DNA of 8,329 bases from Comamonadaceae bacterium (GTDB lineage: Bacteria; Pseudomonadota; Gammaproteobacteria; Burkholderiales; Burkholderiaceae_C): contig CANCCE010000118.1 in assembly GCA_947374505.1 (NCBI GenBank), forward strand, positions 1 through 8,329, written 5' to 3'. The stretch's first letter is position 1. Each line of letters begins with the position of its first letter. The notes beneath the pieces are model-generated. The model saw nothing but the letters and a program-made list of their open reading frames with translations. It had not been told where the DNA came from and ran no database searches. Positions 1 to 5,675 of this stretch are shown here, one piece after another. Made by a program: the position numbers and the translations under genes.

Positions 1-1574
1 CGCACGATGTGGTGTGCCGTCAGGTCGTTCGGATGCTGCAAGCCGGCCGCTTGCACCAACTCTTTCAGCGCCTCCAGCGTGCTCTGGTGAAACATCCAGA
101 CGCGCTCGGCTTTGTCAGGCACCACCAGCGCTTGCTGGCGCAACGGGTCTTGCGTCGTCACGCCGGTCGGGCATTTACCGGTGTGGCAACTTTGCGCCTG
201 AATGCAGCCCAGTGCGAACATGAAGCCGCGTGCCGCGTTAGCCCAATCAGCGCCCAGTGCCATCATGCGGGCGATGTCGAAGGCGCTGATCACTTTGCCG
301 GCACAGCCGAGTTTGATGCGGTCGCGCAGCCCGGCGCCGATGAGCGTGTTGTGGACCAAACCAAGGCCTTCTTGCAACGGCGCTCCGACGTGGTCGCTGA
401 ACTCTACCGGCGCGGCGCCGGTGCCGCCTTCAGCACCGTCGACGACGATGAAGTCGGGCGTGATGCCGGTGGCCAGCATGGCCTTGACGATGGCGAACCA
501 CTCCCATGGGTGGCCCAGACAAAACTTAAAGCCCGTTGGCTTGCCGCCACTCAGTGTGCGCAGTCGGCCGATGAATTCGAGCATTTCGACGGGACTTGAA
601 AAAGCGCTGTGACCGGCCGGCGACACGCAGTCGATGCCCTGCGGCACGCCACGCGCCGCCGCGATCTCCCAGGTCACTTTGGGACCCGGCAAAATACCGC
701 CGTGTCCGGGCTTGGCCCCTTGGCTGAGCTTGAGCTCGATCATCTTGACTTGCGGGTCACGCGCATTGGCTTCGAAGCGTTCAGGGCTGAAACTGCCATC
801 GTCGTTGCGGCAACCAAAGTAACCCGAACCGATCTCCCAAATCAGGTCGCCACCGTGGGTGCGGTGATGTGCAGAAATGGAACCTTCACCCGTGTCATGG
901 GCAAAACCACCGCGCTTGGCGCCAGCGTTCAGTGCCTGAATGGCATTGGCTGAGAGGGCGCCAAAACTCATGGCCGAGATGTTGAAGACACTCGCGGCAT
1001 ACGGCTGCGTGCAGGGAAAACGCGAAAGGGAAGCGGTCTCTGGCGTGCCGCCAATCCAGACCCGAAAGTCATGCGAGCCTACTTTGCTGGGCTGCATTGA
1101 GTGGTTGATCCATTCGTAGCCTTGACGCAACACGTCCAGATGCGTTCCGAATGGCTGGTTGTCTTGATCACCCTTGGCGCGACGGTAGACCAGCGAACGT
1201 TGGGCCCGCGAAAAAGGCGCTGCCTCGCTGTCGCTCTCAATGAAGTACTGGCGAATCTCCGGTCGAATGTACTCGAGCAAAAACCGCAGATGCCCGATCA
1301 CCGGGTAGTTGCGCAGGACGGCGCGTCGCGTCTGTCGCAAGTCGTGCAGACCGACTGCAACGAGGCCGAAGAAAACCAGAAACGCCAGCAAGCCGACGCC
1401 AAATCCGACCATCGAAAACAGGGCCAGCAAGCCCCCAAAAAAGCAGGCGACCATAAAGCTGTAGCGCACGGGCACCAAGGCGTTGAGTCGCTGCATGGAC
1501 ATGTCGAAGTGCTTCAGTTGGGGACGCAAGTCTGGCCAAGGCATATTTTTGACAAAGTTCAGGACACGGCGCAT
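1..1574 (-). CDS. FMN-binding glutamate synthase-domain protein, membrane-anchored (3' end cut by window edge)
   Basis: Reading the minus strand from the ATG at 1574 gives an uninterrupted frame of 524 residues that leaves the window at its left edge. Seen: a basic N-terminus, a hydrophobic stretch at about residues 39-77 that could form two membrane helices, then a long domain matching the GltB-type FMN/glutamate synthase (GltS_FMN) fold. It has NISAMSFGALS, GAKPGHGGILPGPKV, the glycine-rich DGAEGGTGAAP (near residue 380) and a C-x5-C-x4-C motif (Cys457, 463, 468), the pattern that binds the 3Fe-4S cluster in glutamate synthase. There is no N-terminal glutaminase domain, so it cannot by itself release ammonia from glutamine; its reaction is unknown. 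An in-frame TGA lies 13 codons upstream with no other start codon between, which fixes this start, though only a weak GAAAG precedes it. The family is usually slightly longer than 524 residues, so probably only the C-terminal tail is missing. It diverges from the next gene. Confidence 0.93.
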   Translation of the reverse strand, partial: MRRVLNFVKNMPWPDLRPQLKHFDMSMQRLNALVPVRYSFMVACFFGGLLALFSMVGFGVGLLAFLVFFGLVAVGLHDLRQTRRAVLRNYPVIGHLRFLLEYIRPEIRQYFIESDSEAAPFSRAQRSLVYRRAKGDQDNQPFGTHLDVLRQGYEWINHSMQPSKVGSHDFRVWIGGTPETASLSRFPCTQPYAASVFNISAMSFGALSANAIQALNAGAKRGGFAHDTGEGSISAHHRTHGGDLIWEIGSGYFGCRNDDGSFSPERFEANARDPQVKMIELKLSQGAKPGHGGILPGPKVTWEIAAARGVPQGIDCVSPAGHSAFSSPVEMLEFIGRLRTLSGGKPTGFKFCLGHPWEWFAIVKAMLATGITPDFIVVDGAEGGTGAAPVEFSDHVGAPLQEGLGLVHNTLIGAGLRDRIKLGCAGKVISAFDIARMMALGADWANAARGFMFALGCIQAQSCHTGKCPTGVTTQDPLRQQALVVPDKAERVWMFHQSTLEALKELVQAAGLQHPNDLTAHHIV

Positions 1575-1722
1575 GGCTGGGCTTTCAAAGAAGGCTGCAA
1601 AAGAAGGGCATCAGGGAGGAGGCGCTTGGGGCAGATACACTTTCCTGCGTCAGTGAGGCTCAGCAGTTATACGCCTATCTGCCATGATTCAGCCACTCAC
1701 TTTTATCTTTGACAACCATTTC
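1575..1722. promoter_or_regulatory. Divergent intergenic region between the glutamate synthase-like and UPF0149 genes
   Basis: This 148-base gap separates two outward-facing genes and must hold the promoters of both unless they are read from further away. I see no convincing -35/-10 pair: a TATACG hexamer at 1668-1673 resembles a -10 box for the rightward gene, but nothing like TTGACA lies at the right distance. The role follows from gene orientation only. Confidence 0.3.
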
Positions 1723-2556
1723 ATGCCCAACCAATCCCCCTCTTCCGCCCACAACGCCGGCGACTTCCTGCCACCCGAAACGTTTGACGAGCTGGACGCG
1801 ATTCTCGATGAGCTGCGCACCCGCTATGACGAAACCCCGCAATGGGAGTTTTGCGAAGGCTTCATGGCCGCATTGATTTGTGGCCGCCGGGCGGTGCCTG
1901 CGTCTGAATACTTCCCCGTGTTGCTGGGGCTTGGCGAAGACGGCGCCGCAACTTCAACAGCAGATGATGATGAAACAGAAGGCTCGTTCGCCAGCGACGA
2001 ACAACGTGAACGTTTCACCGCCTTGTGGCAAGCGCGATGGGCAGAAGTGTCCGCCGCGCTGGACGCCGAATGCAAGACCCTCGAAGACGACGACTGTTAC
2101 CACCCCGAGGTGATGGACGTGCGGGCTGCCGTGGCCGAATTGCCAGCCGAAGAACAGGCTAATTTCAAGGCCGATGAACTGCCGGCCTTTGCGCAGGTGT
2201 GGGCCTTGGGCTTCATGTTCGCCGTCGAATGCTGGCCCGAAGACTGGGCCGAACCGCGCGACAAAGACGCTGCCAAATGGTTAAACGGTGCGCTTGAAGC
2301 CGTGGTCGCCATGACCGAAGACGACACCGGAACACCCGCAGTCTCACCGCTGATGGAAGAGGGCTTGCCGAGCACCAGCATCGTCCGCTTGAATGCCTTT
2401 GGCGAAGCCATCTGGGCGGTCTACGACCTGCGGGAACTCTGGCGCACCCTCGGCCCGCGCGTCGACACCGTGCGCAAAGAAGTCACGCCCGGTCGCAACG
2501 ATGTGTGCTTTTGCGGCAGCGGAAAAAAATACAAGAAGTGTCACGGGGCTACGTGA
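1723..2556 (+). CDS. UPF0149/YecA-like protein with C-terminal SEC-C zinc motif
   Basis: This is an acidic protein of 277 residues. The N-terminal part has the UPF0149 (YecA/YgfB) signature, an F-x-E-G-F-x-A-A-L run followed by P-A-S-E-Y-F-P-V-L-L-G. An Asp/Glu/Ser/Thr-rich loop follows at roughly residues 76-97. The C-terminus is a SEC-C motif, CFCGSGKKYKKCH, with Cys262, Cys264, Cys273 and His274 as the expected zinc ligands. SEC-C modules are known from the SecA tail, where they bind SecB and ribosomes, and from many YecA-type proteins; the role of this protein is not known and it is probably cytoplasmic. An in-frame ATG at 1684 would add 13 residues (MIQPLTFIFDNHF), but neither start has a Shine-Dalgarno. 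I prefer 1723 because the extra segment is hydrophobic and unlike the rest of the protein. The gene stands alone, with an intergenic repeat downstream. Confidence 0.88.
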   Translation: MPNQSPSSAHNAGDFLPPETFDELDAILDELRTRYDETPQWEFCEGFMAALICGRRAVPASEYFPVLLGLGEDGAATSTADDDETEGSFASDEQRERFTALWQARWAEVSAALDAECKTLEDDDCYHPEVMDVRAAVAELPAEEQANFKADELPAFAQVWALGFMFAVECWPEDWAEPRDKDAAKWLNGALEAVVAMTEDDTGTPAVSPLMEEGLPSTSIVRLNAFGEAIWAVYDLRELWRTLGPRVDTVRKEVTPGRNDVCFCGSGKKYKKCHGAT

Positions 2557-2654
2557 ACAGTGTCTTGAACCAGACGTGATGCCGTAGGGTAAAGCTGACA
2601 GCACAACCGGCGTTCAGCCTCTTCAGTGCCTGCTCTGCGCGGCCTAAACTGCTT

Positions 2655-2760
2655 CGTCTTTGCGAGCGAAGCGCGGCAACCCATGGTTGCAAATTCGGGT
2701 TCATAGACTGCCACGCTTCGCTCGCAGTGACGAATTTTCCGCTCGCAGTGACAAATTTTT
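2655..2760. repeat. Palindromic intergenic repeat with duplicated end (REP/BIME-like)
   Basis: The arms at 2655-2678 and 2709-2732 are inverted copies matching at 21 of 24 positions, built around GCGAGCGAAGCG and CGCTTCGCTCGC. Inside lies a second small hairpin, GCAACC-cat-GGTTGC (2676-2690), whose first bases share the end of the left arm. Read in the minus frames it gives CHCERKIRHCERS and SLRAKRGS strings, the kind of spurious peptide I associate with a widespread intergenic repeat (typically HCERSEA-like when mistranslated). It could fold in RNA and may weaken read-through from the UPF0149 gene, but there is no clean U-tract to call it an intrinsic terminator. Confidence 0.75.
2719..2760 (+). 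repeat. Tandem 21-base duplication at the right end of the palindromic repeat
   Basis: Two adjacent copies, 2719-2739 and 2740-2760, share CGCTCGCAGTGAC followed by G or A and then AATTTT, differing at only one or two positions. The first copy is part of the right arm of the palindrome; the second extends the element towards the ribosome binding site of the next small gene. Confidence 0.85.
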
Positions 2761-2775
2761 GAAGGAACGCTCACC

Positions 2776-2940
2776 ATGAAGTTCAGTCAACATCCCCGGC
2801 CTGCTCCCTTGCCCGGTGGCCCGCCGCCGGTTGAAGACCCCGACAACCCGGCGCACTTCCCGATTGAGCCTGACGACGGCAGCATGCCGCCGCCGACACG
2901 GCCCGAAGATGAAGGGCTGGGCTGGAAGCCGCAAGTCTGA
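2776..2940 (+). CDS. Small proline-rich acidic protein (54 residues), function unknown
   Basis: An ATG-initiated frame of 54 codons begins 7 bases after a GGAACG sequence within gaaggaacgc, a plausible Shine-Dalgarno. The N-terminus is basic (MKFSQHPRPAPLPGG), followed by PPPVEDPDNPAHFPIEP, then a DDG/PPP segment and a GLGWKPQV tail. Composition is strongly biased: about a third proline, many Asp/Glu, no cysteine and no membrane segment, so it is likely extended or disordered. Similar short PLPGGPPPVEDPDNP-type proteins are familiar to me as unnamed ORFs in Comamonadaceae; that is recall, not a search. I know of no function. It starts 15 bases after the intergenic repeat and converges with gspC, so it seems to be a single gene unrelated to secretion. 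Conservation of the frame in relatives would settle whether it is real. Confidence 0.65.
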   Translation: MKFSQHPRPAPLPGGPPPVEDPDNPAHFPIEPDDGSMPPPTRPEDEGLGWKPQV

Positions 2941-3106
2941 TCTGAGCGGTTGGCTTTCGGGAAGCCGCACCACAAGGGCAGTCGGTGACGGCCGACACCA
3001 CTTAGGCTTGCGGTCTACGTCTGCATCGCTTAAATATTCTTTATCGTGCTGTCATGCGATTAATCTCATGGCGCGCCAATCCACCAAATGATGATGTGGT
3101 GTCGAC
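2941..3106. other. Convergent intergenic gap between the small ORF and gspC
   Basis: Apart from two short hairpins and an AT-rich patch around 3030-3045 I see no gene here. Open frames that cross this stretch on either strand have no recognisable product and no ribosome binding site. Confidence 0.5.
2952..2966 (+). terminator. Possible hairpin just after the small proline-rich ORF
   Basis: GGCTT-tcggg-AAGCC forms a 5-bp stem 11 bases after the stop codon. A second short palindrome, GTCGG-N6-CCGAC, lies at 2981-2996. Neither is followed by a T-tract on either strand, so termination here, between convergent genes, is only a weak suggestion. Confidence 0.2.
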
Positions 3107-3613
3107 TCAGGGCGCGCTTGGCAAGAGCCTTGGCAAATTGTTGTCAAGCGCATCTGTTTTCACCTTCGCAGGGTCGGGTAAGGGCAAGGTTGCAGTCACC
3201 TCACCTTGCACGCTGTCTGCCAGCTTGATCTCGCGCTGCGTCACTGCTTTCAATACAAAACCAGGTGCAATGTTAGAGCCGACCCGAAAAGGCCGTGCTG
3301 GCTGTTTGTCGACAGACATCAGCGCGGCCCCTTGGCCTGACGCACTGGCAATGACACCGATCACACGAAAACGTTCTGTCGGACCCGGTGCTGCACCCGC
3401 CAACGCAGGGCGAGGGGCACCCAGCACACGTGCCAGTTCGGCCACAGTTCCTGCCACCACGGGTACAGCTACGGATGCCGGCACTGTGGCAACTGGCCGT
3501 GTTTCTCCATCAGACAGCCCCACGCGCATCCAATACCCAGTGCACAGCAAAGCGGTCAGTAGCAACAAGGAGGTGACCCAGCGCCGCCTTGATTCAGTTT
3601 CAAAATTGATCAT
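3107..3613 (-). CDS. gspC: Type II secretion system protein C (GspC), short form without PDZ or coiled coil
   Basis: GspC is the inner-membrane protein that links the T2SS assembly platform to the secretin GspD. The 168-residue product has a short cytoplasmic tail (MINFETESRRR), one membrane helix at about residues 12-28, a Pro/Ala/Val-rich periplasmic linker, and an HR domain at about 55-145. The HR domain is marked by ELARVLGAP, RFRVIGVIA, ALMSVDKQPARPFRVG and a final VLKAVTQREIKLAD strand. The HR domain is the part known to contact the N-domain of GspD. After it only some 20 residues remain (ending LPRLLPSAP), so the C-terminal PDZ domain of Vibrio/Erwinia GspC and the coiled coil of XcpP are absent. 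It is transcribed divergently from gspG, an arrangement I also recall from Burkholderia. Its ATG (3613-3611) overlaps the first in-frame ATG of gspG (3612-3614) on the other strand. A GGAAG upstream on the minus strand is rather far (about 12 bases) from this start. Confidence 0.9.
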   Translation of the reverse strand: MINFETESRRRWVTSLLLLTALLCTGYWMRVGLSDGETRPVATVPASVAVPVVAGTVAELARVLGAPRPALAGAAPGPTERFRVIGVIASASGQGAALMSVDKQPARPFRVGSNIAPGFVLKAVTQREIKLADSVQGEVTATLPLPDPAKVKTDALDNNLPRLLPSAP

Positions 3614-4076
3614 GATCCAACTATCTTCCGCCCAAGCCTATCTTTCATGCAAGCGCGACCGCAAAAAATCGGCCCGCGGCTTCACCCTGATTGAGCTCAT
3701 GGTGGTGCTGGTGATCATTGGCGTGCTGGCGGCTTTGATCGTGCCCAATGTGCTGGACCGTGCAGATGACGCGCGCGTCTCCGCTGCACGCGCTGATGTC
3801 AACAACCTGATACAGGCACTCAAGCTGTACCGGCTTGACAACCAGCGCTACCCAACGGCGGAACAAGGCTTGCAGGCACTGGTGCAGCGGCCTGACAAGC
3901 CCCCCATTCCGACCAACTGGAAAGCCTATATTGACAAGCTGCCGAACGACCCTTGGGGGCAACCTTATGTGTACCTCAATCCGGGTGTGAAAGCTGAGAT
4001 TGATGTGATGTCGTATGGCGCTGACGGCAAGCCCGGCGGCGAGAACAGGGACGCCGATATTGGCAGTTGGCAATGA
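3612..4076 (+). CDS. gspG: Type II secretion system major pseudopilin GspG
   Basis: GspG is the main subunit of the periplasmic pseudopilus that drives substrates through the secretin. The 154-residue precursor has a prepilin motif RG^FTLIELMVV, cleaved and methylated by GspO/PilD after Gly23, with Glu at +5 (residue 28) for subunit docking, followed by the hydrophobic N-helix. Family hallmarks follow: DVNNLIQALKLYRLDNQRYPT, EQGLQALVQRP, a W-x-x-Y-I-D-K-L-P-N-D-P-W-G-x-P-Y segment, and the C-terminal loop VMSYGADGKPGGENRDADIGSW with the conserved Asp residues that bind calcium in this family. The ATG at 3612 is the only in-frame start after the frame clears gspC; its 23-residue leader is long for GspG and lacks a Shine-Dalgarno. 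An out-of-frame ATG at 3647 would give a more usual leader if one A of the A6 run at 3663-3668 were absent. The stop overlaps the gspH start as ATGA. Confidence 0.93.
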   Translation: MIQLSSAQAYLSCKRDRKKSARGFTLIELMVVLVIIGVLAALIVPNVLDRADDARVSAARADVNNLIQALKLYRLDNQRYPTAEQGLQALVQRPDKPPIPTNWKAYIDKLPNDPWGQPYVYLNPGVKAEIDVMSYGADGKPGGENRDADIGSWQ

Positions 4077-4534
4077 GGAATACTTTTTCCAGAATTCGTG
4101 TGCAAGCCCAAGCCCAAGGCCGGGGCCGGGGCCGGGGCGTGACACTGCTTGAGTTGATGGTCGTGGTAGCCATCATGGCCTTGGCCACGGCGGGCGTGAG
4201 CATTTCCTTGCGCGATACACCCAGCGCACAACTCGAGCGCGAAGCCGAACGGCTGGCGGCGTTGCTCGAAGCGGGCCGTGCCGCATCACGCGCCAGTGGT
4301 GTACCGGTGCGCTGGATGGTGATGGGTGACGGATTCCGTTTTGATGGGCTGCCGCCAAAAACACTACCAGATCAATGGCTGGTTGCGGGCATCCATGTCC
4401 AGTCAGCGCAGCCCATCTTGCTCGGACCCGAACCGATCATTGCTGCGCAAGCCGTTGTGCTGTCGATCAGTGAAATGCCGGAGCGCACAGCCACTGTCGC
4501 CAGCGATGGGTTGCGTCCGTTTGCTGTGCGGTGA
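4073..4534 (+). CDS. gspH: Type II secretion system minor pseudopilin GspH
   Basis: This 153-residue precursor belongs to the minor pseudopilins at the tip of the pseudopilus. The prepilin site is RG^VTLLELMVVVAIMALATAG, with Gly22 at -1, Val at +1 instead of the usual Phe, and Glu27 at +5. The globular part carries EREAERLAALLEAGRAASRASGVPV and WMVMGDGFRFDGLPP, typical of GspH, where a two-residue x-W or F-x-F strand follows the ASGVPV turn. The ATG at 4073 overlaps the gspG stop (ATGA), indicating translational coupling; an in-frame TTG at 4067 is less likely. The leader contains a six-unit in-frame hexanucleotide repeat. The identification rests on the motif, length and place between gspG and gspI. 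Confidence 0.88.
   Translation: MRNTFSRIRVQAQAQGRGRGRGVTLLELMVVVAIMALATAGVSISLRDTPSAQLEREAERLAALLEAGRAASRASGVPVRWMVMGDGFRFDGLPPKTLPDQWLVAGIHVQSAQPILLGPEPIIAAQAVVLSISEMPERTATVASDGLRPFAVR
4103..4138 (+). repeat. Hexanucleotide tandem repeat inside the gspH leader (QA-QA-QG-RG-RG-RG)
   Basis: Six consecutive hexamers: CAAGCC twice, CAAGGC once, CGGGGC three times. They are in phase with the gspH codons and encode the dipeptides QAQAQGRGRGRG, which end exactly at the Gly of the prepilin cleavage site. Copy-number change would alter leader length by two residues per unit without shifting the frame. Confidence 0.9.
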
Positions 4535-4572
4535 AGCGTGCGATGAAAAATGCGCGCCAGCAAAGGTGAAAA

Positions 4573-4959
4573 ATGAAGCCGAAGCGTGGTCTGGATGGTT
4601 TTTCCCTGATTGAGGTGTTGGTGGCCATTGGCATGGTCGCGCTGGCGTTGAGCGCTGGCATGGCGGTCAGCATGACGCTGACGCGCTTCGCAGAACGGCA
4701 ACCCGAGTTGGTCTTGGCACAACTGTGCGCGCAGAACGACCTGGCGCGATTGCGCTTGCGCCATCAACTCCCGGAAGTCGGTGACAGCGTTAGCGCTTGC
4801 ACGCAGGCAGATCGTGATTTCAGCGTCCTGCTGAGCGTGACGGCCACCGCGAATCCAGACTTCCACCAAGTGCGCACGCAAGTACAACAAGTGCGTGCAA
4901 CACCGTATGAAGTGCCGCAAGTTCTGTTGAGTCTGGCTACCGTGATGGGGCGCTACTGA
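4573..4959 (+). CDS. gspI: Type II secretion system minor pseudopilin GspI
   Basis: The 128-residue precursor begins MKPKRGLDG^FSLIEVLVAIGMVALALSAGMA: Gly9 at the cleavage site, Phe +1, Glu14 at +5, then the N-helix. GspI forms the core of the tip complex with J and K and starts pseudopilus assembly. The following region (LAQLCAQNDLARLRL) matches the family's A-x-N-x-L-x-x-L-R-L segment after the helix, and the length is usual for GspI. Start choice is well supported: an AAAGG lies 6 bases before the ATG. This is the only gene in the G-to-M run separated from its predecessor (38 bases), and it has the best ribosome binding site of the group. Its stop overlaps the gspJ start as TGATG. Two cysteines in the globular part (LCAQ and SACTQ) could form a disulfide, which is speculation. 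Confidence 0.92.
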   Translation: MKPKRGLDGFSLIEVLVAIGMVALALSAGMAVSMTLTRFAERQPELVLAQLCAQNDLARLRLRHQLPEVGDSVSACTQADRDFSVLLSVTATANPDFHQVRTQVQQVRATPYEVPQVLLSLATVMGRY

Positions 4960-5675
4960 TGCTTCTGATGTCAACACAGCACCGTCGCGGATTCACCTTG
5001 ATTGAAATGCTGGTGGCTTTGAGCCTGATGGCGCTGCTGGCCTTGATGAGTTGGCGTGGCTTGGAGGCGATGCTGCGTGTGGCCCAAGTCACGAGATCCA
5101 GTAGCGTTGGCATCAATCGTTTACAGGTCGGTTTGGCTCAGTGGACCGTTGATCTTGACCGTGTGGTGGAGACGCCCTACGTGACTGGGCTGGACTGGGA
5201 TGGTCGCGTGCTGAGGATGGTCCGCAGCAGTCCCGTTGGCAGCGCTGAGGCATTGTTGGTGGTGGCATGGACACAGCGCATGGCAGCCGGCATGCCGCAG
5301 TGGGTTCGCTGGCAATCAGCACCCGTGACCCAGCGCAGCGAGTTGATGAGTGCGTGGCAGCAAGCGGCCATCTGGGCCCAGACGGACATCGATATGGACG
5401 ATGAAAAAACGGATGCCAGTGGCGCCAGTGCGGTGGCCGTGACGCCGCTCAGCAGTTGGCAGTTGGCCTACTACACCAATGGGCAATGGGTAGCATCCAA
5501 CTCGCTGGTGGGCGTGGGTGGCAGCCGTCGTGCGCCTCAGGATGATGCTGTGGCAGCGAATAGGAGCGATACCCCCGAAGGCCTGCAGTTGCTGTTGGCG
5601 CTGCCATCGGGTGGTCCCTTGCAAGGCCGTCTGCACAGCGACTGGTTCAACCCATCGTCGGATGTGATGCGATGA
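4959..5675 (+). CDS. gspJ: Type II secretion system minor pseudopilin GspJ
   Basis: The 238-residue precursor has the prepilin site RRG^FTLIEMLVALSLMALLALMSW, with Gly11 at -1 and Glu16 at +5. The mature part has the GspJ pattern MSWRGLEAMLRV, a W-x-x-D-L-D-R-V segment shortly after, and W-Q-L-A-Y-Y-T-N-G-Q-W near the C-terminal third, as expected for the minor pseudopilin that packs with GspI and GspK at the tip. The ATG at 4959 overlaps the gspI stop; a second ATG at 4968 (MSTQHRRG) would give a leader of usual length and cannot be ruled out. A loop rich in Asp and Ala (about residues 143-162, DIDMDDEKTD) may be a flexible insertion. Its own stop overlaps the gspK start as ATGA. Confidence 0.92.
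   Translation: MLLMSTQHRRGFTLIEMLVALSLMALLALMSWRGLEAMLRVAQVTRSSSVGINRLQVGLAQWTVDLDRVVETPYVTGLDWDGRVLRMVRSSPVGSAEALLVVAWTQRMAAGMPQWVRWQSAPVTQRSELMSAWQQAAIWAQTDIDMDDEKTDASGASAVAVTPLSSWQLAYYTNGQWVASNSLVGVGGSRRAPQDDAVAANRSDTPEGLQLLLALPSGGPLQGRLHSDWFNPSSDVMR

Noticed and set aside
9..953. Several plus-strand open frames at the left end
   Set aside because: They are shadows of the minus-strand glutamate synthase-like gene, whose translation contains unmistakable family motifs throughout.
1101..1712. A 203-residue plus-strand frame
   Set aside because: It overlaps the N-terminal part of the glutamate synthase-like gene in antisense and has no recognisable features.
2541..3001. Minus-strand frames with CHCERKIRHCERS and SLRAKRGS strings
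   Set aside because: These arise from translating the palindromic intergenic repeat and from the antisense of the small proline-rich ORF.
3008..3036. TTGCGG - 17 bases - TAAATA on the plus strand as a promoter
   Set aside because: Only half the positions match the consensus, and the only thing downstream is the antisense strand of gspC.
3054..3611. Open plus-strand frame that runs into gspG and would extend it to 340 residues
   Set aside because: It is antisense to gspC, which has clear membrane-helix and HR-domain features, and the added sequence is low-complexity Ala/Thr/Ser/Pro with no prepilin logic.
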